Shown in pieces: positions 17,625 to 25,787 of a DNA stretch of 47,341 bases (within the stretch, counting starts at the first letter, position 1; every line of letters starts with the position of its first letter). The stretch is taken from assembly GCA_003221805.1 (NCBI GenBank), contig QHUA01000002.1, positions 24,300-71,640 on the forward strand, read 5' to 3'. Below the pieces are notes generated by a model that worked only from the letters and a program-made list of their open reading frames with translations, was not told where the DNA came from and ran no database searches. A program made the position numbers and the translations under genes. The DNA comes from Gemmatimonadota bacterium. Lineage in GTDB: Bacteria; Gemmatimonadota; Gemmatimonadetes; Gemmatimonadales; Gemmatimonadaceae.

Positions 17625-20234
17625 ATGGACCAAAATAGCATTCACCGCACCCTCCTTCCGAACGGCCTGACCGTTCTCGTTCAGGAGGATCATTCTGCGC
17701 CCGTCGTCGCCATCGTCACGTACGTCAAGGCGGGCTACTTCGACGAGACCGACCCCGAAAGCGGACTCGCGCACGCGCTTGAGCACATGTTCTTCAAAGG
17801 AACCGGCAAGCGCGGCGTCGGCGACATCGCCAAGGAAACGAAGGCGAGCGGCGGATACCTGAACGCGCACACGATCTACGACAACACGACTTACTTTACG
17901 GTTCTTCCTGCCTCGGGCTTCGCGAAAGGGCTGGAAATCCAGGCCGACGCGTACGCGAATTCGGTGATCGATGCGCGCGAGCTGGCGCGCGAAATGGAAG
18001 TCATCATCCAGGAAGCCAAGCGCAAAGCCGACAACCCCTCCGCCATTGCTACCGAAACGCTCTACGAGCTGCTCTACGACGCTCACCGCATGCGCCGGTG
18101 GCGAATCGGCAGGGAGCCGGGGCTGCGAGCTTTCACGCGCGAGATGATGTACGGCTTCTACCGGAATTTTTATCGTCCTGGCAACACCATCCTCAGCATC
18201 TCCGGTGATGTCGATCTTGATGAAGCGATCCTTCAAGTAACGGAATTGTATGGCGGGCTCGAGTCCGCCCAGCCAACGCGTCATCCTGGTCCGCCGGAGC
18301 CGGACCGAACAGGATTTCGTTACCGCGAGCTATCCGGCGACATCGCTCAGAGTCAGCTCGTTTTCGGCTGGCGAACTCCGGGCACGCTGGATCCGGACAC
18401 GGCTGCCCTGGACGTCGCAGGCGCACTCCTGGCGACGGGCCGCGCGTCGCGATTGTATCGGGCAGTGCGCGAGAAGAAGCTCGCGTCATCTGTAAGCGCC
18501 TACGATTTCACGCCGACCGAGATTGGGGTTTTTGTCGTGCACGCGGAGTCAGAGCCGGAAACAACGGCCGAAGCCGCGCGGGTGATCTGGGATCAGCTGC
18601 ATCAGCTCCGCGTGGGCTTGATCGATGACGGCGAGGTCACTCGCGTCCGCCGCATCTTCGAGGCACGCTGGGCGCGACGCCTGGAAACGGCCGAGGGACG
18701 CGCGAATTATCTCGCCGAGTGGGAAGCGCTGGGAGGCTGGAGGCTCGGCGACGAGTACTTCCAGCGCTACATGTCGACGTCGGCGGACGACGTTCAGCGG
18801 GTAACGCGCGAGCATCTCGCTGAAGAGAAAGCGGCTGCGCTCGTTTATCGACCGGAGAGTGCACCGGTCGTTGCCCACGACGCCACGGACATGAAAAGAA
18901 TCCTCGGCGAGGGCGGATCAGACCGCCTGCCGTCGATTCCCCCACATGCTGCCAAGCAGGCGTCTGAGAGAAAAACCGCGGAGTTCGAGAAGGAGGAGGC
19001 TGGAGTTTCGGTTTTCCATACCGCGGAAGGAGTTCCGGTTCTGGTGCGACAGAAAATCGGGGCGCCGATCGCCAACATCGGCGTTTACATCGTGGGCGGC
19101 GCGATCGAGGAAGACGCCGCGACAGCGGGACTGACGCTCCTCACCGCGCGGACGATGCTCAAGGGAACAACCACGCGCAGCGCCGTGCAGATCGCCGAGG
19201 ATTCCGAGATGCTGGGTGGCACGATCTCGGCTAGCGCCGGCAGCGACAGCTTCGGCTGGTCGTTCTCGGTGCCGACGCCGCGACTCGCGGAAGCGCTGGA
19301 GCTCCTCGGGGATGTGGTGCAGCGACCAACTCTGCCCGACGATGCTTTCGAAACGGAGCGAACAGTCGCGCTTTCGCACGTGGCGATGCTGCGCGACGAC
19401 ATGTACCGATACCCAATGCGCCTCGCCAGCTCGGTCGCTTTCGCCAAGCATCCCTACGGCATTCCTCCGATGGGAACCGAAGAATCGCTGCGCGCGATCA
19501 CTGTCGACCAGGCGAGAGAGTGGCACAAGTCGCGGATGCTGGAGTCGGCAATCGTGATCGGCGTCGTCGCGGATGTTGAAGTTCAGCAAATCGGGGATCT
19601 GGTCGCCAGCGAATTCGGCGCGCTCGAGCTGGAGAAGGCGCCGAAGGTCGGGAAGCCTCGCTGGCCGAAAAGCGTGAAGATTGCGGCGGAATCGCGGGAT
19701 AAGGCGCAGACTGCCATCGCGCTTGCTTTTCCCGGACCGTCGCGCAGCGAAGATTCGCGGTTCGCGGCGAGCCTCATCGCCACCGTTGCCAGCGGTCTAG
19801 GCGGACGTTTCTTCGACGAGCTGCGCGACCGCCAGTCTTTGGCCTACACTGTTCAGGCGGCGGCGAGTGGAAAACGACTTGCTGGAATCTTCCTGTCGTA
19901 CATCGCAACCTCACCGGAAAAAGAAGGCGTCGCTCGTCAGGGATTGCTGGCGGAGTTCGCGAAGCTGCGCGACCAGGTCGTTTCCGCCGAGGAGCTCTCC
20001 CGGGCCAAAGAATACGTCGTTGGTTCGCACGCCATCAGTCAGGAGAGCGGCGCCGCGCTACTGGGCGAGATGCTCGATGCGTGGATGTTCGGGGAAGGGC
20101 TTCACGAGCTGCTCGAGTACGACACTCGAGTCCGCGGAGTGACTGCCGAGCAAATGCGCGACATTGCCCGCAAGTATTTTGATCCAGAGAAGCGAGTGGA
20201 GGGGATAGTCCGGGGAGTAGGAAAGACCGTGTGA
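17625..20234 (+). CDS. M16 family zinc metallopeptidase (two-domain)
   Basis: The 869-aa protein contains two M16 halves. The N-terminal half has the inverted zinc motif H50-A-L-E53-H54 and the third ligand Glu130 at the expected 76-residue spacing (V-I-I-Q-E-A-K-R). The second half (~450-869) is the inactive-type partner domain. It ends with the R-Y-type region G-G-R-F-F-D-E-L-R-D-R-Q-S-L-A-Y. The family degrades peptides in a clamshell chamber. No signal peptide is apparent, so it is cytoplasmic as drawn. The start lies only 18 bases after a MITE-like repeat, and no good Shine-Dalgarno sequence is visible. Confidence 0.92.
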   Translation: MDQNSIHRTLLPNGLTVLVQEDHSAPVVAIVTYVKAGYFDETDPESGLAHALEHMFFKGTGKRGVGDIAKETKASGGYLNAHTIYDNTTYFTVLPASGFAKGLEIQADAYANSVIDARELAREMEVIIQEAKRKADNPSAIATETLYELLYDAHRMRRWRIGREPGLRAFTREMMYGFYRNFYRPGNTILSISGDVDLDEAILQVTELYGGLESAQPTRHPGPPEPDRTGFRYRELSGDIAQSQLVFGWRTPGTLDPDTAALDVAGALLATGRASRLYRAVREKKLASSVSAYDFTPTEIGVFVVHAESEPETTAEAARVIWDQLHQLRVGLIDDGEVTRVRRIFEARWARRLETAEGRANYLAEWEALGGWRLGDEYFQRYMSTSADDVQRVTREHLAEEKAAALVYRPESAPVVAHDATDMKRILGEGGSDRLPSIPPHAAKQASERKTAEFEKEEAGVSVFHTAEGVPVLVRQKIGAPIANIGVYIVGGAIEEDAATAGLTLLTARTMLKGTTTRSAVQIAEDSEMLGGTISASAGSDSFGWSFSVPTPRLAEALELLGDVVQRPTLPDDAFETERTVALSHVAMLRDDMYRYPMRLASSVAFAKHPYGIPPMGTEESLRAITVDQAREWHKSRMLESAIVIGVVADVEVQQIGDLVASEFGALELEKAPKVGKPRWPKSVKIAAESRDKAQTAIALAFPGPSRSEDSRFAASLIATVASGLGGRFFDELRDRQSLAYTVQAAASGKRLAGIFLSYIATSPEKEGVARQGLLAEFAKLRDQVVSAEELSRAKEYVVGSHAISQESGAALLGEMLDAWMFGEGLHELLEYDTRVRGVTAEQMRDIARKYFDPEKRVEGIVRGVGKTV

Positions 20235-20276
20235 GAGACTGCGCAATGCACTTGGTCCGTAATGCGCAGTCCGAAG

Positions 20277-21803
20277 TCATTGGGCGCTAGCTCTCAGACC
20301 TTTCTCTGCAATCAGAATCGCGTCAGTGGCGGGGCGGAGCCGCCCTCCCGCGGCACGCAGTCCGCGCACAGAGTTGTAATCTCCTCCCTCGTAGACGACG
20401 AGACCCTTGATCGGAACCTCGGCGGTCGCCCACGCCAGCACACCCCAGATCGTGCGTCTCTGGTTCTCCTCCCCGTGCACCATCGGATAGCCGCCGGCGG
20501 CGAAGACCCAGTGCTCCTTCGGCTTCGGGAATTGCCGCATCCATCGCTGGGCGACCCGCATGTGCGTATCGAGGGAACGCGCGCCGTCGAATCCCGCCAG
20601 CATCGAAAACCCGACCGCATCGATCGGGGATCCTGGGCGCGCCGCCCAGGCGTACAGGGTGCTGTCTCGTGTGCCGTAACTGCTCATGGGCACGCTGACT
20701 CTGATGCGCGGGTAGATGTAGTGCGCCACGCGCGCAGCTCGCGTGAAGTAATCGATCCAGTATTGCGGCGACTGTTCGCCCAGAACGCGCGCTCCCTCCT
20801 CGAGTGGGTCGGTGGCGGGAATCAGATAATCCGGCTTCAGGCGTCGCGCGATACGATCGACGTCCTTTAGCCTCGCCATCGTGTAAGCCTCACGCGACTG
20901 CTTGAACTCGTTCTCGCCCTTCTTCGGGTAGCCGAGCGCGACGATAAGGATCGTGCTGTCAGAACGGGCCTGCTCGATCGACCGCGCCAGTGAATCCAGT
21001 GCTACCCCACGTGCGGCCTCCGGGTCGATCACTACGCTGATGGCGTCGACGTCGAGCGTGTCCGCGAGTGCGAGATCGTTGGTGATGGCGACAGGCGGAG
21101 GCCCGCTGCGCAAATCCGGAAAGATCTTCAGTCCGATCTTGAAATCGCCTTCCGGATGCTCCTGGAGTTTTTCAGTGTCGTGGACTGCGTAGCTCTTGAT
21201 TCCGGCGAATGCTCCCGGCAGTTCGACGACTACCAGCGCCGTCATCGCGATGGCAGCGCCGGCGAGGGCGACGCGTGCGAGTCGCGTGAATCCCCAACGC
21301 GCCGGTAGTGATGGCGCGAAGATCGGAACCTGGATGTAGATCGGATTCCAAAGGGCTGCCGTGCCGAAGAAAGTTCCGAGCATGCTTGCCTGTGCGGCGT
21401 TCAGTGCCAGCTCGAATTCCGTCGGCGAATGACCCCGCGTGATAACGAACTTTGTAACCGCGACGACAGCGATGACGAAGTTGTATATGAGCAGAGGAAA
21501 GCCGAGCAGCGGCGTCACGAGTCTGCGGCCAAGCGCGTAGACCGTCTGAACGACGAACATCAGCGCCGTGAACGGCCACAGCCACGCCACGAGAAAGATC
21601 GCGCGACCGTAGAGAAGTGACTGCGCCGTGTAGGCGACGACGAGCGCGGGAACCAGCAGAAGTCCGGCGATGCCGGTAATCGCCTGAAAGCCGCGCGGTA
21701 TTCGCCGCAGCTGCGCGATGCGACCCGCCACCAGGATGTCCCACGCGATCATCGCCAGCGAGAGCGCGAGGTAAATCGCGCTGAGCAGCCTGTGCGAGGT
21801 CAT
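20277..21803 (-). CDS. Unknown membrane protein with a C-terminal TIM-barrel-like extracytoplasmic domain
   Basis: Residues ~1-210 contain about seven hydrophobic segments. Residues ~235-500 form a soluble domain with alternating strands and helices, resembling a glycoside-hydrolase-type barrel: D-A-I-S-V-V-I-D-P, L-I-V-A-L-G-Y-P, P-D-Y-L-I-P-A-T-D-P, G-F-S-M-L-A-G-F-D-G and a late V-V-Y-E-G-G-D-Y. No family was recognised with certainty. Membrane topology suggests the barrel faces the periplasm. It is divergent from the phosphatidyltransferase gene. The barrel comparison is my inference from strand/loop pattern only. Confidence 0.65.
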   Translation of the reverse strand: MTSHRLLSAIYLALSLAMIAWDILVAGRIAQLRRIPRGFQAITGIAGLLLVPALVVAYTAQSLLYGRAIFLVAWLWPFTALMFVVQTVYALGRRLVTPLLGFPLLIYNFVIAVVAVTKFVITRGHSPTEFELALNAAQASMLGTFFGTAALWNPIYIQVPIFAPSLPARWGFTRLARVALAGAAIAMTALVVVELPGAFAGIKSYAVHDTEKLQEHPEGDFKIGLKIFPDLRSGPPPVAITNDLALADTLDVDAISVVIDPEAARGVALDSLARSIEQARSDSTILIVALGYPKKGENEFKQSREAYTMARLKDVDRIARRLKPDYLIPATDPLEEGARVLGEQSPQYWIDYFTRAARVAHYIYPRIRVSVPMSSYGTRDSTLYAWAARPGSPIDAVGFSMLAGFDGARSLDTHMRVAQRWMRQFPKPKEHWVFAAGGYPMVHGEENQRRTIWGVLAWATAEVPIKGLVVYEGGDYNSVRGLRAAGGRLRPATDAILIAEKGLRASAQ

Positions 21804-21899
21804 CGAGCGAAGCTAGACGTGCTCACACACGCTGGCAAGCTTGCAGCGCAGCTGTGTCGCGCTGGCAACGACACATACGCAGTCGTACTTTTCGCTCGC

Positions 21900-22436
21900 A
21901 TGTCACGCCGTGCACTGTTCAATCTTCCCAACACGATTTCGCTGTCGCGCGTCGTGTTGGCGCTGGCATTCGTGCTGGTGTCCGAGCCCTGGGATAGGAT
22001 CGCATTGATTGCTGTTGCCGGATTCACAGACTTCATGGACGGCTGGCTGGCGCGGCACGGGAAAGCAGAGAGCAGTGCCGGGGCACTGCTCGATCCGCTT
22101 GCCGATCGCATCTTCGTTTTGGTAGCGATATCGACCTACCTGATTGAAGGACAGCTGACTACCGGACAGTACTTCGTCTTTCTCACGCGTGACATTGCCA
22201 CCGCGATCGGGTTTCTAGTCGCCAAAATTATTCCAACGCTGCGTCCGGCGGTCTTCAGGGCGAGGTTACTGGGCAAGATCGTCACCGTCGTCCAGCTGAT
22301 CACGCTTGTCGTGATCGTGCTGCTGCCGGAGCTCACCGAGGTCCTGGTCATGACGATCGGCATCGTTTCCGCCGCTTCAATCGTCGACTACTCGATTGCG
22401 CTCTGGCGCGGCCGCGCGCGATCGAGCGTCGCCTGA
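21900..22436 (+). CDS. CDP-alcohol phosphatidyltransferase
   Basis: The 178-aa polytopic protein carries the complete family signature D-G-x2-A-R-x8-G-x3-D-x3-D in F-M-D-G-W-L-A-R...S-A-G-A-L-L-D-P-L-A-D. The family transfers a phosphatidyl group from a CDP-linked lipid to an alcohol such as glycerol-3-phosphate or inositol. The N-terminus L-F-N-L-P-N-T-I-S-L-S-R is typical of PgsA-like members, but the exact alcohol cannot be assigned. I use the ATG at 21900; an upstream in-frame start adds 36 residues without family resemblance. Confidence 0.87.
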   Translation: MSRRALFNLPNTISLSRVVLALAFVLVSEPWDRIALIAVAGFTDFMDGWLARHGKAESSAGALLDPLADRIFVLVAISTYLIEGQLTTGQYFVFLTRDIATAIGFLVAKIIPTLRPAVFRARLLGKIVTVVQLITLVVIVLLPELTEVLVMTIGIVSAASIVDYSIALWRGRARSSVA

Positions 22437-22445
22437 CGGCGAGAG

Positions 22446-22940
22446 ATGGCAGCCTCGCATCGCACTTGGCTGGTCTCGCTAATCGTCGTCTTCGCGGTGC
22501 CGGCTGTTGCTGGCGGGCAGCTCCCCCAGCAATCGCTCCAGGTCGAAGGCAGGCTCGATGGCATCTTCGCCCGAACCGCCGGTGTCGAGGCCGGGCTCGG
22601 CATCACGATACCTGCTGGCATCTACGTCCGCTCCGGCTTACTAGCCGGACTCGGCGCGGGTCGACACGGAGTGGAAGGCCGAACCGACTTTGTATCACGA
22701 TTCAGCCTCGACCCCTTCCGGCAGAGCCGCTGGGCGCCGTACGCCGGCGGCGGGATCTCCGGCCGTTATCGCTCTGAGCTCGACGGGGGGGCGCGCGCTT
22801 ACCTGCTAATCTTCCTCGGTGTGGAAGGCCCGTTGCCGCTCGGCGAAATGGCGGGCTGGGTACCGGCGTTCGAGTTAGGCCTGGGTGGAGGAGCCCGCGT
22901 GGGGATCGTTCTCCGACAGGGAATCAATGCGCGGAGATAG
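22446..22940 (+). CDS. Hypothetical exported protein, possible small beta-barrel
   Basis: A signal peptide (S-L-I-V-V-F-A-V-P-A-V-A-G-G) is followed by about 135 residues of alternating hydrophobic/glycine-rich strands such as A-G-V-E-A-G-L-G-I-T-I-P-A-G-I-Y-V-R and A-P-Y-A-G-G-G-I-S-G-R-Y-R. This is the pattern of a small outer-membrane barrel. I recognise no named family. It lies 9 bases after the phosphatidyltransferase gene and is probably cotranscribed. Confidence 0.6.
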   Translation: MAASHRTWLVSLIVVFAVPAVAGGQLPQQSLQVEGRLDGIFARTAGVEAGLGITIPAGIYVRSGLLAGLGAGRHGVEGRTDFVSRFSLDPFRQSRWAPYAGGGISGRYRSELDGGARAYLLIFLGVEGPLPLGEMAGWVPAFELGLGGGARVGIVLRQGINARR

Positions 22941-23085
22941 GGTGTAGGGCTCAGCGGGCCGCTGATCTTAGCCGAGATCTAGCCAAAGCCGGGAAAACTG
23001 CGAACGTCCGACGCTGTAATCCGACGGAATAGCTCGACGCTCCCAGCTGACTAAGCTTGCAGCTCCCTGCTTTAGTTTTGTGGAT

Positions 23086-23150
23086 GCCATTGAGCGGCCG
23101 GATCAATGGCCCGCCTTGAAAAAAGGGCGCCGAATCGGCGCCCTTTTCTT
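23086..23150. terminator. Two hairpins forming a bidirectional terminator
   Basis: The first hairpin is GCCATTGA (23086-23093) with TCAATGGC (23103-23110). The second is AAAAGGGCGCC with GGCGCCCTTTT (23121-23147), flanked by T-runs on both strands (TTTTCTT on plus, TTTTTT on minus). It separates the rightward exported-protein gene from the leftward 86-aa gene and fits a rho-independent terminator in both directions. In the 145 bases before it (22941-23085) I see no gene or recognised RNA. Confidence 0.7.
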
Positions 23151-23409
23151 AAACCGCTTTCCTGGCTTTGGGAGGTTGAGCGAACCTCTCACCCAAAACC
23201 CTCAGCTGTTCGAGCTCTGACGGCGCCAACTCATAGTAGCGCTCTGCCAGGTATTGCATGGTGTTGTCGAACCAATCCGTCTGGTCCTCGGACGCCGAGC
23301 CAATTACGCCGCAGCGCATGATCTGCTGAAATAGCTCGTCCCGTGCCTGATCAAAAGGCGTTGCCGCCCGGACTGGCTCCTTTCTGAATCTCGTCTTCGT
23401 GGTGTTCAT
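23149..23409 (-). CDS. Conserved hypothetical protein, 86 aa
   Basis: A small, soluble, charged protein beginning M-N-T-T-K-T-R-F-R-K-E-P-V-R. It has a helical centre (F-D-Q-A-R-D-E-L-F-Q-Q-I-M-R-C-G-V-I-G) and D-W-F-D-N-T-M-Q-Y-L-A-E-R-Y. No signal peptide or membrane segment. I start at the ATG at 23409: the 66 bases upstream in frame contain three copies of a 9-bp motif that look regulatory rather than coding. It ends directly in a strong terminator, so it is probably expressed as its own unit. Function unknown. Confidence 0.65.
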   Translation of the reverse strand: MNTTKTRFRKEPVRAATPFDQARDELFQQIMRCGVIGSASEDQTDWFDNTMQYLAERYYELAPSELEQLRVLGERFAQPPKARKAV

Positions 23410-23433
23410 CAATTGGGCTGGAGTGAAAAACGT

Positions 23434-23482
23434 CTGTGAAATCGTGCTGTGAAATCTACTGTTCTTAGACACCATTTCACAG
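23434..23482. promoter_or_regulatory. Three copies of CTGTGAAAT upstream of the 86-aa gene
   Basis: CTGTGAAAT occurs at 23434-23442 and 23447-23455 as direct repeats. Its exact reverse complement ATTTCACAG is at 23474-23482, giving a perfect 9-bp dyad with 18-base spacing. All three lie 25-75 bases upstream of the 86-aa gene start, where an operator or activator site would be expected. Confidence 0.5.
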
Positions 23483-23491
23483 GAGAAAGGT

Positions 23492-24334
23492 TCATGCTGC
23501 AGCTCGTCTCTTGATGAAATCGAGCAGCAATTCCGAGAGATGCTCAGGGTTTTCCTCGGGGACGAGCCTGGCGACTCCGGCGAGTCTCACCAGTCGCGCA
23601 TCAGGAATTGCATTGACAAGCCTGTCGGCTAGCTTCTGATCGACCCATTTGTCTTCGTCGCCCCAGATGATCAGCGTCGGAGCCTTTATCTCGGCGTACT
23701 CTTCCTCGTCCAGATCAGCTCGGTGGATCGCGCTCGCCAGCGTCAGAAGATGATTTGCTCCGTCCTTGCCGACGAACGGCGCCAGATAGCGGGCGATGAG
23801 CTTCATCGGCATGTGCTCCTGATCGGCGACGCTCCCCCGCAGCACGCCCTCCAGCAAAGGAGCCGCGCCCATCACTCCGCGCGTCAGGCTGAACGCAAAT
23901 CGAGCCGTCCGTCGCTGCATCTGGGTGATGTCCTTTGCCGGCAGCTCCTCGTACGCCGGCGTGTTGATCAGCACCAGTTTGTCGACTCGATCGGGCCGAT
24001 TGGCAGCGAGCTTCATCGCGACATCGCCGCCGATGTCGACTCCGACGACGACCGCGCGCGAAACGCGCAGCACCGTCATCGCTGCGTCGATATACTCTGC
24101 CTGCGCGGCAATGCCGAAGTCAGCGTCGAGAGGGCGGTCCGACTGACCGTGCCCGAGCAAATCCACCGAATAAGCAGTGTGGCCGGCGGACGTGATTGCG
24201 GGCGCGATTGCTCGCCAGAGGAAATTACATGTCCCGAATCCGTGCAGGAGAATGACGGCCGTTCCGCCGTGTCCGTATCTCTCGACATGTATCGCTCCTG
24301 GTCCTACCGGAGCTCTCAGGAGATCAGCTTGCAT
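23492..24334 (-). CDS. Alpha/beta hydrolase fold protein with altered catalytic residues
   Basis: The 280-aa alpha/beta hydrolase has the oxyanion segment L-L-H-G-F-G-T and a core matching the fold throughout. The nucleophile elbow reads G-V-D-I-G-G, so the usual Ser is Asp100, as in epoxide hydrolases and haloalkane dehalogenases. The acid is in W-G-D-E-D (D226/D228). At the usual catalytic histidine the protein reads G-V-A-R-L-V-P-E-E, with Arg256 where G-H-x-x-P-E-E is normal. Without that His, hydrolysis of an ester intermediate is not expected. The ATG at 24334 has GAGAGGGG upstream. Divergent from the DsbA-like gene. Confidence 0.85.
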   Translation of the reverse strand: MQADLLRAPVGPGAIHVERYGHGGTAVILLHGFGTCNFLWRAIAPAITSAGHTAYSVDLLGHGQSDRPLDADFGIAAQAEYIDAAMTVLRVSRAVVVGVDIGGDVAMKLAANRPDRVDKLVLINTPAYEELPAKDITQMQRRTARFAFSLTRGVMGAAPLLEGVLRGSVADQEHMPMKLIARYLAPFVGKDGANHLLTLASAIHRADLDEEEYAEIKAPTLIIWGDEDKWVDQKLADRLVNAIPDARLVRLAGVARLVPEENPEHLSELLLDFIKRRAAA

Positions 24335-24405
24335 CTCGATACCCCTCTCTTAGCTTTCGCGTCACGACGTTCCACGCAGTCCGAACACGCAATCAACTAC
24401 GAAAG

Positions 24406-25197
24406 ATGCCTGCCAACAACGATCGACCGAGAGACAGGAACGTACCCCCTCGCAACGTGGTGAGGGAGTCCCGTTCGTCAAATCGGCCGAAGGCTTTCTT
24501 CTGGATCCTGGGACTCATCGCGCTGGTTGGCGTTGCCGCACTCGGTTATGTAGTCAGCAAGCCAAAGTCGCGTCCGGTTCAAAGCGTCCGCGACATTCCT
24601 GATACGACCAACGCCGGCCCACCCCAGGGTTACCTGATAGGCAAAGTCGATGCCCCGGTAAAGATCAGCGAGTACGCCGATTTTGAGTGCCCGTCGTGTG
24701 GTGGGTGGGCGACCGTCACGGAGCCGGATGTTCGTTCGCGCATCATCAACGCCGGACTCGCCAACCTGACCTACTACGACTTTCCGCTCAATATGCATCG
24801 GAACACGGTCGCGGCATCGAACGCTGCGGCGTGCGCGGACGAGCAGGGCAAATTCTGGCCCATGCACGATCGCATCTTCCAGGCGCAGGACGAGTGGAAT
24901 GGCGAGGCAACCGAACAACCAAAACCATTCTTCAAGCGGTACGCGGGTGAAATCGGGCTGGACGTCGCCAAGTGGGAGGCCTGCTACGACGCGCGCAAAT
25001 ACCAAAAGCGCATCGAGGCGAATCTCGCCGACGGGCTCCGGCACGGAGTGAATTCGACCCCCACGTTCGTCATCGGGAACAAGTTGTATCCGGGCATGCG
25101 CACCTACGATGAGATGAAATCGCTGGTCGACTCTTTGGCCAGGACGGCGGCCCCGGCAGCAAACAGCGCTTCCACGACACCAGCGAAGAAGAAGTGA
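24406..25197 (+). CDS. DsbA-like membrane-anchored disulfide oxidoreductase
   Basis: The 263-aa protein has an N-terminal cytoplasmic tail, one membrane anchor (~31-51) and a thioredoxin-4/DsbA-like domain. The active site is F-E-C-P-S-C-G (Cys95 and Cys98), and the cis-proline loop is seen as V-N-S-T-P-T-F-V-I-G-N-K. It should oxidise or isomerise cysteines of exported proteins in the periplasm. The stop overlaps the start of a VKOR-family gene, its expected re-oxidant. The C-terminal tail is rich in Ala, Thr and Lys. Confidence 0.88.
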   Translation: MPANNDRPRDRNVPPRNVVRESRSSNRPKAFFWILGLIALVGVAALGYVVSKPKSRPVQSVRDIPDTTNAGPPQGYLIGKVDAPVKISEYADFECPSCGGWATVTEPDVRSRIINAGLANLTYYDFPLNMHRNTVAASNAAACADEQGKFWPMHDRIFQAQDEWNGEATEQPKPFFKRYAGEIGLDVAKWEACYDARKYQKRIEANLADGLRHGVNSTPTFVIGNKLYPGMRTYDEMKSLVDSLARTAAPAANSASTTPAKKK

Positions 25198-25634
25198 CGA
25201 AGCGGATGATCGTGGCCACGCTCGCGCTGGCCGGGATCTTCATCAGCCTGTACCTCACTCTCTACAAGATCGGCGTCATCGGCGAGCTGAGCTGCAGCAT
25301 TGGCTCGTGCGAAACGGTCAACACGAGCAAGTGGTCGCGATTCTTGGGACTCCCAGTCGCGGCGTGGGGCCTGTTGTTCTACCTAGACTTGTTCGCGATC
25401 GCGTTGATCGGAATGTTTCCGCGCTTTGAGAACGAGCGGGTCATTTCGATAGTGCTCGTCGCCGAGACCGTCGTTGGCGTCCTGTTCTCGGCGTGGCTGA
25501 CCTACCTGGAGCTGGCGGTCCTACACGCGATATGCATTTGGTGCGTGACGTCGGCGGTCATAGTCACGGTGATTTTGGTGGTCTCGGTTTTCGATCTTAA
25601 GGACAACTACCTGCTGGGCGCTGCCAGCAACTAA
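25194..25634 (+). CDS. Vitamin K epoxide reductase (VKOR) family protein
   Basis: The 146-aa polytopic protein has the VKOR cysteine layout: a loop pair Cys34/Cys39 (L-S-C-S-I-G-S-C-E-T-V) and a membrane-edge redox pair Cys114/Cys117 (C-I-W-C). Bacterial VKORs use quinones to re-oxidise DsbA-like proteins, replacing DsbB. The GTG start at 25194 overlaps the DsbA-like stop (GTGA), so the two form a disulfide-forming module. The last codons lie inside the left arm of a long palindrome that begins at 25617. Confidence 0.9.
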   Translation: MTKRMIVATLALAGIFISLYLTLYKIGVIGELSCSIGSCETVNTSKWSRFLGLPVAAWGLLFYLDLFAIALIGMFPRFENERVISIVLVAETVVGVLFSAWLTYLELAVLHAICIWCVTSAVIVTVILVVSVFDLKDNYLLGAASN

Positions 25635-25769
25635 CGCTGGTCGCTAAGCGCTGCCTACGACGGGACAGATCGCGCGATCTTGAGGAAACTGTGGGTGTTG
25701 TTCATAACGCCAAAGAGATCTGTCTAGTCGTCTGCAGCGCTAAGTGCTAAGCAAGCGGCTGGCAGCGCC
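25617..25769. repeat. Long imperfect palindrome downstream of the VKOR gene
   Basis: GGCGCTGCCAGC (25617-25628) pairs perfectly with GCTGGCAGCGCC (25758-25769). Further in, AGCGCTGC (25647-25654) pairs with GCAGCGCT (25734-25741), and GACAGATC (25664-25671) with GATCTGTC (25717-25724), leaving a ~45-base centre. The whole 153 bp can fold back on itself. It shares no sequence with the MITE-like elements at 9.1 and 17.4 kb. It may be a mobile palindromic unit or a transcription-termination structure. Confidence 0.6.
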
Positions 25770-25787
25770 TAGCAGGTCGTTCAGTTC

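Noticed and set aside
22941-23085. Possible small RNA or tRNA between the exported-protein gene and the terminator
   Set aside because: No cloverleaf, T-arm sequence or recognisable conserved RNA motif could be drawn.
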